From positions 1,426,001 through 1,490,000 of the forward strand of contig NZ_OZ061318.1 in NCBI RefSeq assembly GCF_964063345.1: 64,000 bases of DNA. Reading direction: 5' to 3'. Positions 17,976 through 27,907 of this stretch are shown here, piece after piece. This stretch comes from Pseudomonas lini. Lineage in GTDB: Bacteria > Pseudomonadota > Gammaproteobacteria > Pseudomonadales > Pseudomonadaceae. The number at the start of each line of letters is the position of its first letter. Position 1 is the stretch's first letter. The notes beneath the pieces were generated by a model that was not told where the DNA came from, did not search any database, and saw only the letters and a program-made list of their open reading frames with translations. A program made the translations under genes and the position numbers.

Positions 17976-19457
17976 ATGGGTGCCTGGCTTAGCAACATCT
18001 CGCTGAAATACAAATTCTGGGCGGTCAACGCCGTCGCCTTCGTCACCACCCTGTTGCTGGTGCTATACGCTGTGCAGCTTGAACAACAGGCCCGCAGCCA
18101 CGCCGCCCAGGCGTCGACCCAAGCCCAGGCGCGGTTGCTCAATGCCTGGCCTGTCGGGCAGCCGCTGCCCAAGGCCGAGAACCTGCTGACCTTCAATCGC
18201 GGGCAGGCACCGTTGCTGAATGGGCAACCGCTGCTGGAGCTGACCGATACCAACGGTTGGGTCGAAATCAACACCATGCCGCTGTTCGGTGAAAACCCGT
18301 TGATGGGCGCCGAGGTATTCACTCGCCCTGACGGTCAACAGATCGCGGTGATTGCTTATGGCCCGAGCCTGAGTCAAGTGTTCGGCGAACGCTTCACCCA
18401 CTACGCGGTAGCGGTGTTCATCCTGATGCTGGCGATGCTCGGTGCGTCGCAACTGTTGATCCGCTTCCTCCTCAGCCAACTCAACACGTTGAAAGACGTG
18501 ATGCTCCACGTCGAGAAAACCGGTGACCTGTCGGCCCGTGTGCCGCTGGCCTGCAAGGATGAAGTCGGGCAGATGGCCAACGCCTTCAACGCTATGCAGG
18601 CCGGTTACCAGCGGGTGGTCAACACTGTCGCCAGCACTGCCCGGCAACTGGATGTCGGCGCCGCGCGGCTGGCCTCGAGCATGAACGAGGTGCGTCACGG
18701 CATGCTCGGGCAGCAAAGCGAAACCGATCAGGCCGCCACGGCGATCAACGAAATGACTGCCACGGTCCATCACATCGCCCAACACGCCGGCGCCACTCGC
18801 GACCTTTCGCAAACCGCCGACACCTTGGCCGGCAGTGGCCAGGAAGTGGTCACTCGGGTGCAGAAGTCGATTGGCGGATTGTCCACTGGCGTGCAACAAA
18901 CGGCCGAGATGATTCAGCGTCTGGCCGAGGACAGCCAGAAGATCAATGGCGTGGTCAGCGTGATCCACAGCATCGCCGAACAGACCAACCTGCTGGCCCT
19001 TAACGCCGCCATCGAAGCAGCCCGGGCCGGTGAGATGGGTCGTGGGTTTGCAGTGGTCGCCGATGAAGTGCGTAACCTGGCCAAACGCGTCCAGGCGTCC
19101 ACCGACGAGATCACCACCATGGTTTCAGCGCTGCAGGCCGGCACTCGGGACGCTGTGGACTTCATGCAGGAGAGCTCGCTCAAGGCGGACGACTGCATGC
19201 AGCAGGCTCAGGAAGCCAGCGTGGCCCTGGCCGAAATCACCACTGCGGTGGCGCAAATGCGTGAAAGCAATACGCAGATCGCGGTGGCAGCCGAACAGCA
19301 GAGCCATGTGGCGGAAGAAATGAATCGAGCGGTGGTGAGCATTCGCGACGTGACCGAAAACACCGTGCAGCAGACCGTGAATTCGGCGATCACCAGCAAT
19401 GAGTTGGCGATGTTGGCGGGGGAATTGAACAAGGCCATCGGGCAGCTGAAACTGTGA
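17976..19457 (+). CDS. Methyl-accepting chemotaxis protein
   Basis: This 493-residue receptor has TM1 at about 12-34 ([20 protein letters not shown]) and a short periplasmic domain of ~110 residues. TM2 is near 145-165 ([18 protein letters not shown]). A HAMP linker follows, then the signalling domain, whose hairpin tip reads [18 protein letters not shown] and DEVRNLAKR. The small periplasmic domain is shorter than a standard four-helix bundle or dCACHE, and its ligand is unknown. There is no C-terminal CheR-docking pentapeptide; it ends [10 protein letters not shown]. The ATG at 17976 is the most likely start. Confidence 0.9.
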   Translation: MGAWLSNISLKYKFWAVNAVAFVTTLLLVLYAVQLEQQARSHAAQASTQAQARLLNAWPVGQPLPKAENLLTFNRGQAPLLNGQPLLELTDTNGWVEINTMPLFGENPLMGAEVFTRPDGQQIAVIAYGPSLSQVFGERFTHYAVAVFILMLAMLGASQLLIRFLLSQLNTLKDVMLHVEKTGDLSARVPLACKDEVGQMANAFNAMQAGYQRVVNTVASTARQLDVGAARLASSMNEVRHGMLGQQSETDQAATAINEMTATVHHIAQHAGATRDLSQTADTLAGSGQEVVTRVQKSIGGLSTGVQQTAEMIQRLAEDSQKINGVVSVIHSIAEQTNLLALNAAIEAARAGEMGRGFAVVADEVRNLAKRVQASTDEITTMVSALQAGTRDAVDFMQESSLKADDCMQQAQEASVALAEITTAVAQMRESNTQIAVAAEQQSHVAEEMNRAVVSIRDVTENTVQQTVNSAITSNELAMLAGELNKAIGQLKL

Positions 19458-19459
19458 CG

Positions 19460-19549
19460 GCCCCATCGCGGGCAAGCCCGCTCCCACAGGATTAGCGCTA
19501 TTTCAAAATTTGCGCATTACCTGTGGGAGCGGGCTTGCCCGCGATGGCG
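19460..19549. repeat. REPIN (ATCGCGGGCAAGCCCGC type)
   Basis: CATCGCGGGCAAGCCCGCTC and its complement, ending GCCCGCGATGGC, flank a ~35-base spacer directly after the chemoreceptor stop. Confidence 0.9.
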
Positions 19550-19674
19550 TCAGACCGAGCAACATCAATCCTGACCATCACACCTATTGCGCCGATAGCC
19601 AGCCTTGATTCGCCGACGGCCCGCGCCAAGCCTATTCTTTGTTCAAGAGCCTCAACGAACCAAGGATATGCATC

Positions 19675-20043
19675 ATGGGCAAACGTCATCCCAACCTTCC
19701 CGCCTGGCAATGGCGAATGTACCCGCACAATCACCAGCACCCGACCAATCTGGTGTTGCACCTGATTGCCGTGCCGCTGTTCATCGTGGCGTTTTTACTG
19801 ATGGTCTCGGGGGTGTTCAGCCTGGATCTGGCGAGCATCGCGATCGGTATCATCGGCCTGCTCGCCGCCCTTGGCTTGCAGCGTCAAGGTCACCGCCTGG
19901 AGGCGCAAGCATCCGAGCCGTTCAGTGATCGCAAAGATGCGGTATCACGCTTGCTGGTCGAACAGTTCCTGACCTTCCCACGGTTTTTCTTCAGTGGCGG
20001 CTGGTGGCGCGCCTGGCGTGAACGCCACCGTCGTCGTCACTGA
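19675..20043 (+). CDS. Mpo1-like (DUF962) membrane protein
   Basis: The protein has 122 residues. The N-terminal RMYPHNHQHPTNLVLHLIAV matches the conserved His/Asn motif of the DUF962/Mpo1 family. Two membrane helices follow (LFIVAFLLMVSGVFSL and AIGIIGLLAALGL), then a basic amphipathic tail (WWRAWRERHRRRH). Yeast Mpo1 is a dioxygenase in fatty-acid α-oxidation; the bacterial role is not established. The ATG at 19675 is chosen because the family motif begins right after it. The stop codon abuts that of the converging thioesterase gene. Confidence 0.8.
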   Translation: MGKRHPNLPAWQWRMYPHNHQHPTNLVLHLIAVPLFIVAFLLMVSGVFSLDLASIAIGIIGLLAALGLQRQGHRLEAQASEPFSDRKDAVSRLLVEQFLTFPRFFFSGGWWRAWRERHRRRH

Positions 20044-20841
20044 TCAGGCGAAAATCGTTACAGTCTGCCGGCTCATGGCGATCAACTGACCGTCTTCACT
20101 CCACAGTTTTGCGGCGGCGTGCCCGTAGCCGTCAGCGGCATACTCGATTTCCACCAGGTACTTGCACCAGTCGAGCGTGCTCAACGCGAGCAACGGCTGG
20201 ACGAATTCGATGGTCCAGGTCAGCGTGCTGCCTGCCGCCGGTTTCTTCAGATGCGACAACAAGGACGGCGGCCAGGCGTCGACCAGCGCCAGAATATGCG
20301 CCTCGCTGACCACCTCGTCCTTCCCTTCTCCACGCAAGCGCACCCAACCTCCCATCTCACGGGATGTGTTGCCGGTGAACGGCAGGCCGCCGATGCTCCA
20401 GCGCATTGCCAAGTGACGCATGAATTCCGGGGTCACCCCTTTGATATAGGGCATTTCCTGGCAGTCGTCCCAGTGCTTCATCTCGGGCGCAGCGTTGGCG
20501 GTGACCGCCACTTCGGAAGGTCGCGAGGCACCGAAGCTGCCCTGGACCAACGTCACCACTTGCCCCTTCTGCATTGCCCGGCCCAGTACCTGGCTGACGG
20601 CTTTGCCTTCGCGCAGCACATCGACTTCAAAACTGACCGGCACATCAGGCTCGACCGGGCCGACAAAGGTGATTGCCAGCGAACGCACTGGACGATCCGC
20701 CGGGACTTTTGCGCGCATGGCTTCGTATTGCAAGGCGGCTATCAACCCACCAAAACTCGCCCGCCCCTGGCCCCATTCGGCCGGAATGGACAACTCCTGC
20801 GGCTGACTGCGGACAGCGTCAAGCAGATCGGAAAAGTGCAT
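20044..20841 (-). CDS. Thioesterase family protein (TesB-like double hotdog)
   Basis: This 265-residue protein resembles the 4HBT_3/TesB-like acyl-CoA thioesterases. The N-terminal hotdog contains WGQGRASFGGLIAALQYEA with the typical G-x-GG helix. The second half contains LTWTIEFVQPL and YLVEIEYAADGYGHAAAKLW, ending SRQTVTIFA. It should hydrolyse acyl-CoA esters in the cytoplasm; chain length cannot be read. GAGG lies 6 bases upstream of the ATG. Confidence 0.85.
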   Translation of the reverse strand: MHFSDLLDAVRSQPQELSIPAEWGQGRASFGGLIAALQYEAMRAKVPADRPVRSLAITFVGPVEPDVPVSFEVDVLREGKAVSQVLGRAMQKGQVVTLVQGSFGASRPSEVAVTANAAPEMKHWDDCQEMPYIKGVTPEFMRHLAMRWSIGGLPFTGNTSREMGGWVRLRGEGKDEVVSEAHILALVDAWPPSLLSHLKKPAAGSTLTWTIEFVQPLLALSTLDWCKYLVEIEYAADGYGHAAAKLWSEDGQLIAMSRQTVTIFA

Positions 20842-20964
20842 GGAAACCTCAGAGGCAGGAAAATGGATGGAACGATCTTAACCAGCCCGCAAAGCCGACA
20901 CAGCGCTTATTCCGGCCAAAATCACTGACAGATGAGCCGTGCCAACATTGAACGCACACAAACT

Positions 20965-21058
20965 AATGTGGGAGCGAGCCTGCTCGCGATGAGGCCATGA
21001 CATTCAACATTAATGCTGGCTGTCATGCCGCCATCGCGAGCAGGCTCGCTCCCACATT
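20965..21058. repeat. REPIN variant (GTGGGAGCGAGCCTGCTCGCG)
   Basis: AATGTGGGAGCGAGCCTGCT and its complement, ending GCTCGCTCCCACATT, enclose a ~45-base spacer that itself contains a GGCCATGACA/TGTCATGCC pair. The core differs from the other elements (GAGCCTGCTC instead of GGGCTTGCCC). It lies between two minus-strand genes. Confidence 0.88.
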
Positions 21059-21073
21059 TGATCCACAGGGTTT

Positions 21074-21832
21074 TCAGGATTTGAAGCAGGCGGCGCTGAG
21101 TTTGTCGAGGACGCGGTCGGCGTTTTCTTCGGCCTTGGCCAAGGTGGTTTTCCAGACCGCGACACACGGCTGCAAATCGGGCTCTTCTTTGGCGCGGTCC
21201 AGCCACTGCCAGCTGTCGTGCCAATCACCCAGGGCGGACTGTGCCGACTTCAATCTGGGCAGGGCCGCTTCCGGCAAACGATCCAGTTCGGGGTAGGCTT
21301 CGATGCCATAGCGCACGCGTTTGATCAGCAGGCGCAGGCGATGGCGGTCATGGGCGGGATCATGCAGGGCCTGGTCGAGTTTCTTCCATTGTTTGCCCAA
21401 GCGTTTTTCGATGCGCTTGCGCAAGCCCTTGAGCAAGCCCTGACGCTGGGAAGCCCGCAGGAAACGCGGAAAGGCGTCGAGGATCATCAGCATCTGCGCC
21501 ACTTCCGGGCTCGCCGCCACGATGGGATAAGCCTCGTCCATGCGCGCCATCCGCCGGTGTGCAGCCTCAGGTTGATCGTGCTGGAGCAGGTACGCCGCCA
21601 GCACTTCGCGATCGCGCAACGGTGTGGTCAGGTCACCGACCCGGGATGCCGCCGCTTCCAGTTGCTCGACCCCAGGCAAACCGCGCAAGGGCCGCAGCAG
21701 GCTGCGCAAACGGCGCACGGTGGTGCGTAGATCGTGCAGCGCTTCAGAATCGGTGCGGGCACTCAAGCGTGCCTGACAGGCGAGCAGGCGCACGTCCAGG
21801 CCCAAAATATGAGCCACCAACCGATCAACCAT
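21074..21832 (-). CDS. CHAD domain protein
   Basis: This 252-residue all-helical protein is rich in Arg, His and Leu, with features of the conserved histidine α-helical domain: SEALHDLRTTVRRLRSLLRPL near the N-terminus and RHRLRLLIKRVRYGIEAYPEL in the second half. CHAD proteins bind inorganic polyphosphate and often sit beside CYTH triphosphatases; no CYTH gene is in view. GGAG lies 7 bases upstream of the ATG at 21832. A small lipoprotein gene lies upstream on the same strand. Confidence 0.88.
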   Translation of the reverse strand: MVDRLVAHILGLDVRLLACQARLSARTDSEALHDLRTTVRRLRSLLRPLRGLPGVEQLEAAASRVGDLTTPLRDREVLAAYLLQHDQPEAAHRRMARMDEAYPIVAASPEVAQMLMILDAFPRFLRASQRQGLLKGLRKRIEKRLGKQWKKLDQALHDPAHDRHRLRLLIKRVRYGIEAYPELDRLPEAALPRLKSAQSALGDWHDSWQWLDRAKEEPDLQPCVAVWKTTLAKAEENADRVLDKLSAACFKS

Positions 21833-21925
21833 GGTTTTCTCCGTAAACAACGGCCGGCTTCAAGCAGTAAGCCTGAAGCCGGCACGACGCATTTGTCGCT
21901 TGCTGCTTACAGACTGTAGCTGCTT

Positions 21926-22204
21926 CTATCGGCCCGCGCGGGATTCACGAATGTAAAAGCGCGCCTTCTCGGCCTTCTTGGTACAACCCTCGTATGCTTC
22001 GAACTGCTGCTGGGTCTTGGCACCGGTCAGCAACGACAGCGCTTTGGAATAGCTGACGGTTCCGGCAAAACCCTCGACCTTGGCCAGGTCCAGTTCATGC
22101 CAGGCGGCATCGAGCTGGCTACCGCAGCTGTCACGGTAAGCGGTTTTACCGGCACAACCGGCGAGTGCCAGGGCAATCAAAGGCACACAGATCCAGACTT
22201 TCAT
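21926..22204 (-). CDS. Small predicted lipoprotein, function unknown
   Basis: The protein has 92 residues. The N-terminus KVWICVPLIALALAGCAGK has a clear lipobox (LAGC), giving lipidation at Cys16. The mature part has two further cysteines (DSCGSQ and YEGCTKK) that could form a disulfide, and a helical pattern (SQLDAAWHELDLAKVEG). I do not recognise the family. The ATG at 22204 is one codon inside an earlier in-frame GTG. It is divergent from the patatin gene across a 232-base gap. Confidence 0.75.
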   Translation of the reverse strand: MKVWICVPLIALALAGCAGKTAYRDSCGSQLDAAWHELDLAKVEGFAGTVSYSKALSLLTGAKTQQQFEAYEGCTKKAEKARFYIRESRAGR

Positions 22205-22436
22205 CACTCACACCTCAAAGATAGGTAAACATGCATGCACGTAAGACGGTCTGGCGCGTGAAAAGTGCCTTGGGCCGCAGTGGAAACCCGTCGTGGAAAT
22301 CACAGCGCCCGCGAGAATACCCATTCGCCGTCCCGGAGTGTCAAAAAACGACGCACTGGCCTCGCCGAACGACCACCGCGATTGAAGCTTGCCCCTCGAT
22401 GGGTGCATTGTTGAACCTTGTCAGAGAGGTCGATTC

Positions 22437-23477
22437 ATGAAAAAGCGTGTCGCACTGGTGTTGGGCTCGGGTGGCGCCCGGGGCTACGCCCATATCGGCG
22501 TCATTGAAGAGATCGAACGGCGCGGCTACGACATCGCCTGCATCGCCGGTTGCTCCATGGGCGCGGTGGTCGGCGGGATCTATGCCGCCGGTAAACTCAA
22601 GGATTATCGCGACTGGATCGAGAGCCTGGATTACCTCGACGTCTTGCGTCTGGTGGACGTCAGTTTTCGTCTGGGCGCGATTCGCGGGGAAAAGGTCTTC
22701 GGGCAGATCCGCAAGATTGTCGGCGAAATCAACATCGAAGACTTGCGCATCCCCTACACGGCCGTGGCCACGGACCTGACCAACCAGCAGGAAATCTGGT
22801 TCCAGGAAGGCTGCCTGCACCAAGCCATGCGTGCCTCGGCAGCGATCCCCAGCCTGTTCACGCCGGTGATGCAGGGCAATCGAATGCTGGTGGACGGCGG
22901 TATCCTCAACCCTTTGCCGATCGTGCCGGTGGTGTCGAGCCATTGCGACCTGATCATCGCGGTCAACCTCAACTCCACCAACCAGCGTCACTATCAACTG
23001 CCGGTGATCCAGCGCCCTGCCGCATTCAAGACCCGCTTCGACAGCCTGATTAACTCGCTAGGCTCGAAAATGCCCTTCCGCCGTAAACAGGCGGAACAAT
23101 TGCTGCTGCTGGAAAAGGAAGCGTTGATGGCAGAAGCGGCCGAGATTAATCCGTGGATCGAGTCCGCCGCGCCGGAAGGCCAACAACCGGCGGCGGCCCC
23201 GGAAAGCAACGGCGCACCGAAATCCGCCACCGGGTCGTTCATCATCGACAACGTCGGGCCGGCGTCCTTGCTGGACCTGATCAACCAGAGTTTCGAGGTG
23301 ATGCAGACGTCATTGGCGCAGTACAAGATTGCCGGGTATCCGCCGGATATCCTGATCAACGTGCCTAAGCGGGTGTGTCGGTTTTTCGAATTCTACAAAG
23401 CGCCGGAGTTGATCGCGCTGGGGCGTGAGATTGCGCGGGATACGCTGGATCGGTATGAGAATGAACGGGACTCTTGA
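22437..23477 (+). CDS. Patatin-like phospholipase family protein (RssA-like)
   Basis: This 346-residue protein has a patatin domain: the oxyanion loop GSGGARGYAHIGV near 10-22, GxSxG as AGCSMGAVVGG with Ser40, and the Asp of the dyad in VDGGILNPLPIVP. There is no signal peptide, so it acts in the cytoplasm or at the inner membrane, as in the RssA/YchK group. The C-terminal ~120 residues include a Pro/Ala-rich linker. The ATG at 22437 fits the domain start. It ends in a REPIN-containing gap facing kdpE. Confidence 0.88.
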   Translation: MKKRVALVLGSGGARGYAHIGVIEEIERRGYDIACIAGCSMGAVVGGIYAAGKLKDYRDWIESLDYLDVLRLVDVSFRLGAIRGEKVFGQIRKIVGEINIEDLRIPYTAVATDLTNQQEIWFQEGCLHQAMRASAAIPSLFTPVMQGNRMLVDGGILNPLPIVPVVSSHCDLIIAVNLNSTNQRHYQLPVIQRPAAFKTRFDSLINSLGSKMPFRRKQAEQLLLLEKEALMAEAAEINPWIESAAPEGQQPAAAPESNGAPKSATGSFIIDNVGPASLLDLINQSFEVMQTSLAQYKIAGYPPDILINVPKRVCRFFEFYKAPELIALGREIARDTLDRYENERDS

Positions 23478-23498
23478 GGTTCTCGGGTGAATGAAAGG

Positions 23499-23596
23499 GC
23501 CCCATCGCGGGCAAGCCCGCTCCCACAGGGTTTTGTGGCGGTCACATGATCTGTGAACACCCGGAACACTGTGGGAGCGGGCTTGCCCGCGATGGC
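23499..23596. repeat. REPIN (ATCGCGGGCAAGCCCGC type)
   Basis: CCATCGCGGGCAAGCCCGCT and its complement, ending GCCCGCGATGGC, flank a ~45-base spacer. It lies between the converging patatin and kdpE genes, where it may also end transcription. Confidence 0.9.
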
Positions 23597-23618
23597 GCAG
23601 GATCAGGCACCACAAAAC

Positions 23619-24317
23619 CTAAAGGCTGTCCTCACTCAACAACCGATACCCAACCCCCGCCTCGGTGACGATAAACCGTGGTTGAGTCGGATCATCCGCC
23701 AGTTTCTGCCGCAGATGCCCCACCACAATCCGCAGATAATGGCTGTCCTCGGTATGGGTCGGCCCCCAAATGTCCTTGAGCAATTGCTGCTGGGTGATGA
23801 CCCGCCCCGGATGCCGCGCCAGTTGCGCCAGTACCGCATATTCCTTGCGCGTCAGCGCCACTTCGGTGCCGTCCAACAGCACCCGACGATACGCCAGGTC
23901 CACGGTGAGCGGACCGAAACTGAGCGCCGCTTCCTGCGCTTCACCGGTCGGCGCCTGACGCAGCAACGCGCGCACTCGGGCGAGAAATTCCTGGATGCCG
24001 AACGGCTTGGTCACATAGTCATTGGCACCACCATCCAGGGCTTGGACTTTCTGCCCTTCGCTGGCGCGCACCGAGAGCACCAATACCGGCACTGTCGACC
24101 ACTCGCGAAACTCACGCAGCACCTGCTGACCATCCATGTCCGGGAGGCCGAGGTCGAGCACCAGCAGGTCGGGTTTGTTCAATGCGGCCTGGGCCAGGCC
24201 TTCCGTGCCGGTGCCGGCCTCCAGCACTTTGTAGCCTTGGGAGGTGAGGCTGATGCGCAGGAATTTGCGGATCTGCGGTTCATCATCGATGACCAAAATG
24301 GTCGCGGTCTGGCTCAT
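23619..24317 (-). CDS. kdpE: Response regulator KdpE
   Basis: This 232-residue OmpR-family regulator has a receiver domain (about 1-118) with phospho-acceptor Asp55 in LLVLDLGLPDMDG and the switch lysine in NDYVTKPFG. A winged-helix DNA-binding domain follows (about 130-230; GRVITQQQLLKDIWG, YLRIVVGHLRQKLADDP). It activates kdpFABC when phosphorylated by KdpD under K+ limitation or osmotic stress. It is the last gene of the kdp run, 48 bases after kdpD. Confidence 0.95.
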   Translation of the reverse strand: MSQTATILVIDDEPQIRKFLRISLTSQGYKVLEAGTGTEGLAQAALNKPDLLVLDLGLPDMDGQQVLREFREWSTVPVLVLSVRASEGQKVQALDGGANDYVTKPFGIQEFLARVRALLRQAPTGEAQEAALSFGPLTVDLAYRRVLLDGTEVALTRKEYAVLAQLARHPGRVITQQQLLKDIWGPTHTEDSHYLRIVVGHLRQKLADDPTQPRFIVTEAGVGYRLLSEDSL

Positions 24318-24365
24318 GAATTCACATCAACACGAAGAAGTGGCAAGAGAGTAGCGCAGGCGAGT

Positions 24366-27017
24366 TCAGGCTTCACTGTCCAATCCCGGCTGAGTCTGCA
24401 ACGGCAGGTGCAGCGTGATGCAAGTGCCACGACCTTCGATGCCATCGGCGACGCTGATCCGCCCGCCATGGGCACCGACCATGCCCTGACAGATCGCCAG
24501 CCCCAACCCGGTGCCCTGCCCGCCGCGATCGCCGCGAGCGGCGGTGTAGAACATGTCGAAAATCTTCGCCCGTTCCTCCTCCGGAATCCCCGGCCCCTCA
24601 TCGCTCACTGAAAAGAACAGCTCGCTGTCAGTGGCCCCGGCACGCAATTCCAGTCGCCCGCGAGGCGGTGAGAAACGCGCGGCGTTTTCCAGCACGTTGA
24701 CCAGCGCTTGCTCGATCAACGCGGCATGCACATAGAGCAGCGGCAATTCGGCCGGCACTTCGGTAATGACCTGCAGCGACGCCAGCACCGCGCGCAGACG
24801 ATTGAGTGAGCTGCCGACGATGTCTGCCGGCGACACCCAGTCCCGCGCCAGCTTCAGGGCGCCGTGGCCGAGGCGAGTCATGTCCAGCAGGTTTTGAATG
24901 TAGCGATCCAGCCGTTCGGCTTCATCGCGAGTGCCTTCGAGCAGTTCGCGACGGTCCTCCAAGGGAATCACCTCGCCAAGCGCCAGCAGGCTGTCGATGC
25001 TGCCGCGCATGGAGGTCAGCGGCGTGCGCAAATCGTGGGACACCGAGGCCAGCAGTGCGCTACGCAGTTGCTCGGTTTCACCATGCAAGCGCGCCGCTTC
25101 AAGGTCATCGGCCAGTTGCGCACGGGCCAACGCCTGGGCCAGCGGTTGGCTCAGCGCAGTCAGCAAGCGCCGCCGCTGGCCGCTCAAGGTCCGACCTTCT
25201 TTGGCACACACGCCGAGCAGTGCCAACGGCCCATCGTCCACCGACAACGGCCACCACCACCAGCGCCCGAACGGCAAAGTGCCGGTGCCCGCGCCGGCCG
25301 GTTGATCATGTTGCCAGGCCCAATCGGCGGCGGCGCGCTCGGCTTCAGAAAACTCCAGCGGCCCGCCGGTTTCGACTTTCCAGCCGCTCTGGCCATCGCG
25401 ATTGAGCAGGCACAGTTTCAGGTCGGTCCAGCCATTAAGGTGTTGCGCCGCAGCGCTGACCACGGCCTGACGGTCGGTGGCGGCGGTGAGTTTGCGCGAC
25501 AGGTCGAGCAGTTCGCTGGTTTCTTCCTGGGTGTCGCGCAAGGCCTGCAATTGTCGCCGTTGTCGCGCCGCCAGGTTGCCGGTGAGGGCCGCCATCAGCA
25601 GGAAGAACAGCAAGGTCAGCACGTCTTCTTCGCGCTGGATGCTGAAGGAGAAATTCGGCGGAATGAACAGAAAGTCATAGGTCAGAAACGACAGCGCCGC
25701 ACAGGCCAGCGCCGGACCGAGGCTGCTGCGCACCGCCACCAGCAACACCGCCGCGAGGAACACCAGCGAGATGTTCGGCAGCGGCAAGAGGCTCGAGACC
25801 GCCCATGCCAGGGCACTGGCAAGCACTGTCGCCACCAGCGCCAACGCGTAATCGAACCAGACCAGCGACTGCGCCGAACGTTGGCGCGGTTGATGCTGTT
25901 CGTGATCGCTGTCGAGCACGTTGATTTCCAGCCCGCGAGCATCGCGCAGTAAACGAGACGCCAGACCGCCACCGAACAACCGTCGACGCAAACGCTGGCG
26001 CGACTGGCCCACCAGCACCAGGCTGGCGCGTCGTTCAGCGGCATGCTGGATTAACGTTTTCGCCACCTCACCGGCGCGCAGCAACACCACTTCACCACCG
26101 AGGCGTTCGGCCAGTTGCTGAGCGCTTTGCAGGCGCAGGCGCGATTGCTCGTCACGCACACGGCCGTTGTCTACATGCACCAGGCTCCACGGCAGATGCC
26201 GCCGCTGGGCCACGCGACTGGCGTGACGCACCAGGCGCTCGGCCTGAGCATCGCCATCGACGCCCACCAGCAAACGACCGCGCACGGCCGGCGCGGCCTG
26301 CCCCAATTGGCGATAACCCTGGGCCAGATCGTTATCCACCTGAGCGGCCGCAGTTTGCATCGCCAGTTCGCGCAGGGCAGTGAGGTTGGTCTGGGTGAAG
26401 AACGCATCAATGGCCGCCCGCGCCTGCTCGGGCACGTAGACTTTGCCGTCGCGCAGACGCTCCAACAGTTCGCGTGGCGGCAGGTCGATCAACAGCAGTT
26501 CATCCGCTTCTTGCAGCACCCAGTCCGGCAGGGTTTCGCGCACCTGCACACCGGTGATGCCGCGCACCTGATCGTTGAGACTTTCCAGATGCTGGACGTT
26601 GACCGTGGTGAACACGTCGATGCCGGCGGCCAGCAATTCCTGGATGTCTTGCCAGCGTTTGGCGTGACGACTGCCGGGGGCATTGCTGTGGGCCAGCTCG
26701 TCCACCAGCACCAGTTTCGGTTTGGCGGCTAGCAGACCGTCGAGGTCCATTTCTTCGAGCATCACACCGCGGTATTCCGAGCGCACCAACGGCTGCTGCG
26801 GCAAGCCAGCCAATAGCGCTTCGGTTTCGGCGCGACCGTGGGTTTCGACCACCCCGGCCATAACTTTCACGCCCTGGCGCAGTTGAGTGTGGGCGGCTTG
26901 CAGCATGGCGTAGGTCTTGCCCACTCCCGGGGCTGCGCCAAGGAATACCTTGAGCCGGCCACGGCCATCGCGGGGCAGGTCTGCTAACAGCGCGTCGGCG
27001 CGGCCGGAGTTGCTCAT
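24366..27017 (-). CDS. kdpD: Sensor histidine kinase KdpD
   Basis: The protein has 883 residues. The cytoplasmic N-terminal KdpD domain has Walker A GAAPGVGKT at 27-35 and LVDELAHSNAPGSRH. A Usp-like domain follows (about 250-370). Four membrane helices (about 395-490) precede a GAF-like region. The HisKA domain carries His661 in SVSHDLRTPL, and the ATPase carries DEGPGIPEEER and GTGLGLAICQGM. It senses potassium and ionic strength and phosphorylates KdpE. The ATG at 27017 is chosen because the family domain begins ~20 residues later; the longer frame runs into a REPIN. It is separated from kdpC by that REPIN. Confidence 0.95.
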   Translation of the reverse strand: MSNSGRADALLADLPRDGRGRLKVFLGAAPGVGKTYAMLQAAHTQLRQGVKVMAGVVETHGRAETEALLAGLPQQPLVRSEYRGVMLEEMDLDGLLAAKPKLVLVDELAHSNAPGSRHAKRWQDIQELLAAGIDVFTTVNVQHLESLNDQVRGITGVQVRETLPDWVLQEADELLLIDLPPRELLERLRDGKVYVPEQARAAIDAFFTQTNLTALRELAMQTAAAQVDNDLAQGYRQLGQAAPAVRGRLLVGVDGDAQAERLVRHASRVAQRRHLPWSLVHVDNGRVRDEQSRLRLQSAQQLAERLGGEVVLLRAGEVAKTLIQHAAERRASLVLVGQSRQRLRRRLFGGGLASRLLRDARGLEINVLDSDHEQHQPRQRSAQSLVWFDYALALVATVLASALAWAVSSLLPLPNISLVFLAAVLLVAVRSSLGPALACAALSFLTYDFLFIPPNFSFSIQREEDVLTLLFFLLMAALTGNLAARQRRQLQALRDTQEETSELLDLSRKLTAATDRQAVVSAAAQHLNGWTDLKLCLLNRDGQSGWKVETGGPLEFSEAERAAADWAWQHDQPAGAGTGTLPFGRWWWWPLSVDDGPLALLGVCAKEGRTLSGQRRRLLTALSQPLAQALARAQLADDLEAARLHGETEQLRSALLASVSHDLRTPLTSMRGSIDSLLALGEVIPLEDRRELLEGTRDEAERLDRYIQNLLDMTRLGHGALKLARDWVSPADIVGSSLNRLRAVLASLQVITEVPAELPLLYVHAALIEQALVNVLENAARFSPPRGRLELRAGATDSELFFSVSDEGPGIPEEERAKIFDMFYTAARGDRGGQGTGLGLAICQGMVGAHGGRISVADGIEGRGTCITLHLPLQTQPGLDSEA

Positions 27018-27061
27018 GCTTGAAGTTCTCTCATTCTGATGCTGATGCAGTGGCTGTGAAG

Positions 27062-27162
27062 GCCTCTTCGCGGGCAAGCCCGCTCCCACAGGGATCGATG
27101 GTGATCACAAATTCTGTATCTACCATCGCCTCCTGTGGGAGCGGGCTTGCCCGCGATTGGCG
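27062..27162. repeat. REPIN inside the kdp operon (kdpC-kdpD gap)
   Basis: TTCGCGGGCAAGCCCGCTCC and its complement, ending GCCCGCGATTGGC, flank a ~50-base spacer holding a second small palindrome (CGATGGTGAT / ACCATCG). It separates the pump genes from kdpDE. Confidence 0.9.
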
Positions 27163-27173
27163 GCGCTACCGAT

Positions 27174-27719
27174 CTACAGTTTTTCCAGCGCCAAATTCAG
27201 CGCCAACACATTCACCACCGGTGGCCCCACCAAGGGCTGCTCGATGTGCGCGTCCATCAGTTGCTCAAGCGTAGACACCGGCAGATTGCGCGCCGCCGCG
27301 ACTCGCGCCAGTTGATAGGCAATCGCCGCCGGAGGCAAGTGCGGATCGAGGCCGCTGCCGGAGGTGGTCAGCATGGCCAACGGCACCGGACCCTGGCCGG
27401 GTATCAGCAGTTTATTAGCCTCGTCGATAACCCGAGTGGCCAGCGCCGGATTGCTTGGCGAGAGGTTGCTGGCGCTGCTCGACACGGTGGCAAAGGCACC
27501 GGCCGATGGCCGTGGGTGGAACCAGGCGTCGCCGACGAAATCCTGGGCGATCAGCGACGAACCGCGGACCTTGCCGTCGGTGTCGCGCACCAGGCTGCCG
27601 TTGGCCTGATCCGGGAAAGCGACCTGGGCGACGCCGGTGACCACCAAGGGGTAAGCGACGCCGGTGATCAGGGTCATCAGTATCAACAGGCTCAGGGCCG
27701 GACGTATCAGTGTGGACAT
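27174..27719 (-). CDS. kdpC: K+-transporting ATPase subunit KdpC
   Basis: This 181-residue subunit has one N-terminal membrane helix ([22 protein letters not shown]) and a periplasmic domain. The conserved [27 protein letters not shown] and [20 protein letters not shown] motifs of KdpC are present. KdpC stabilises the KdpFABC complex and raises its K+ affinity. The ATG at 27719 is the start that gives the family's usual length. A REPIN lies between it and kdpB, which is unusual for a subunit of one complex. Confidence 0.95.
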   Translation of the reverse strand: MSTLIRPALSLLILMTLITGVAYPLVVTGVAQVAFPDQANGSLVRDTDGKVRGSSLIAQDFVGDAWFHPRPSAGAFATVSSSASNLSPSNPALATRVIDEANKLLIPGQGPVPLAMLTTSGSGLDPHLPPAAIAYQLARVAAARNLPVSTLEQLMDAHIEQPLVGPPVVNVLALNLALEKL

Positions 27720-27771
27720 TTCACAATCCTCGATTCGAAGAATATTCATCACTCGGAAGGCACACACATCA

Positions 27772-27907
27772 CCTGTGGCGAGGGAGCTTGCTCCCGCTCG
27801 GCTGCGCAGCAGTCGTAAACCTGGTGAATGCGGTGTACCTGAATAAATAGGGTGGACTGAGGTGGGGCTGCTTCGCAGCCCAGCGGGAGCAAGCTCCCTC
27901 GCCACAA
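27772..27907. repeat. REPIN inside the kdp operon (kdpB-kdpC gap)
   Basis: CCTGTGGCGAGGGAGCTTGC and its complement, ending CTCCCTCGCCACA, enclose a spacer in which GGCTGC and GCAGCC also pair. It fills most of the 214-base gap between kdpB and kdpC. Confidence 0.9.
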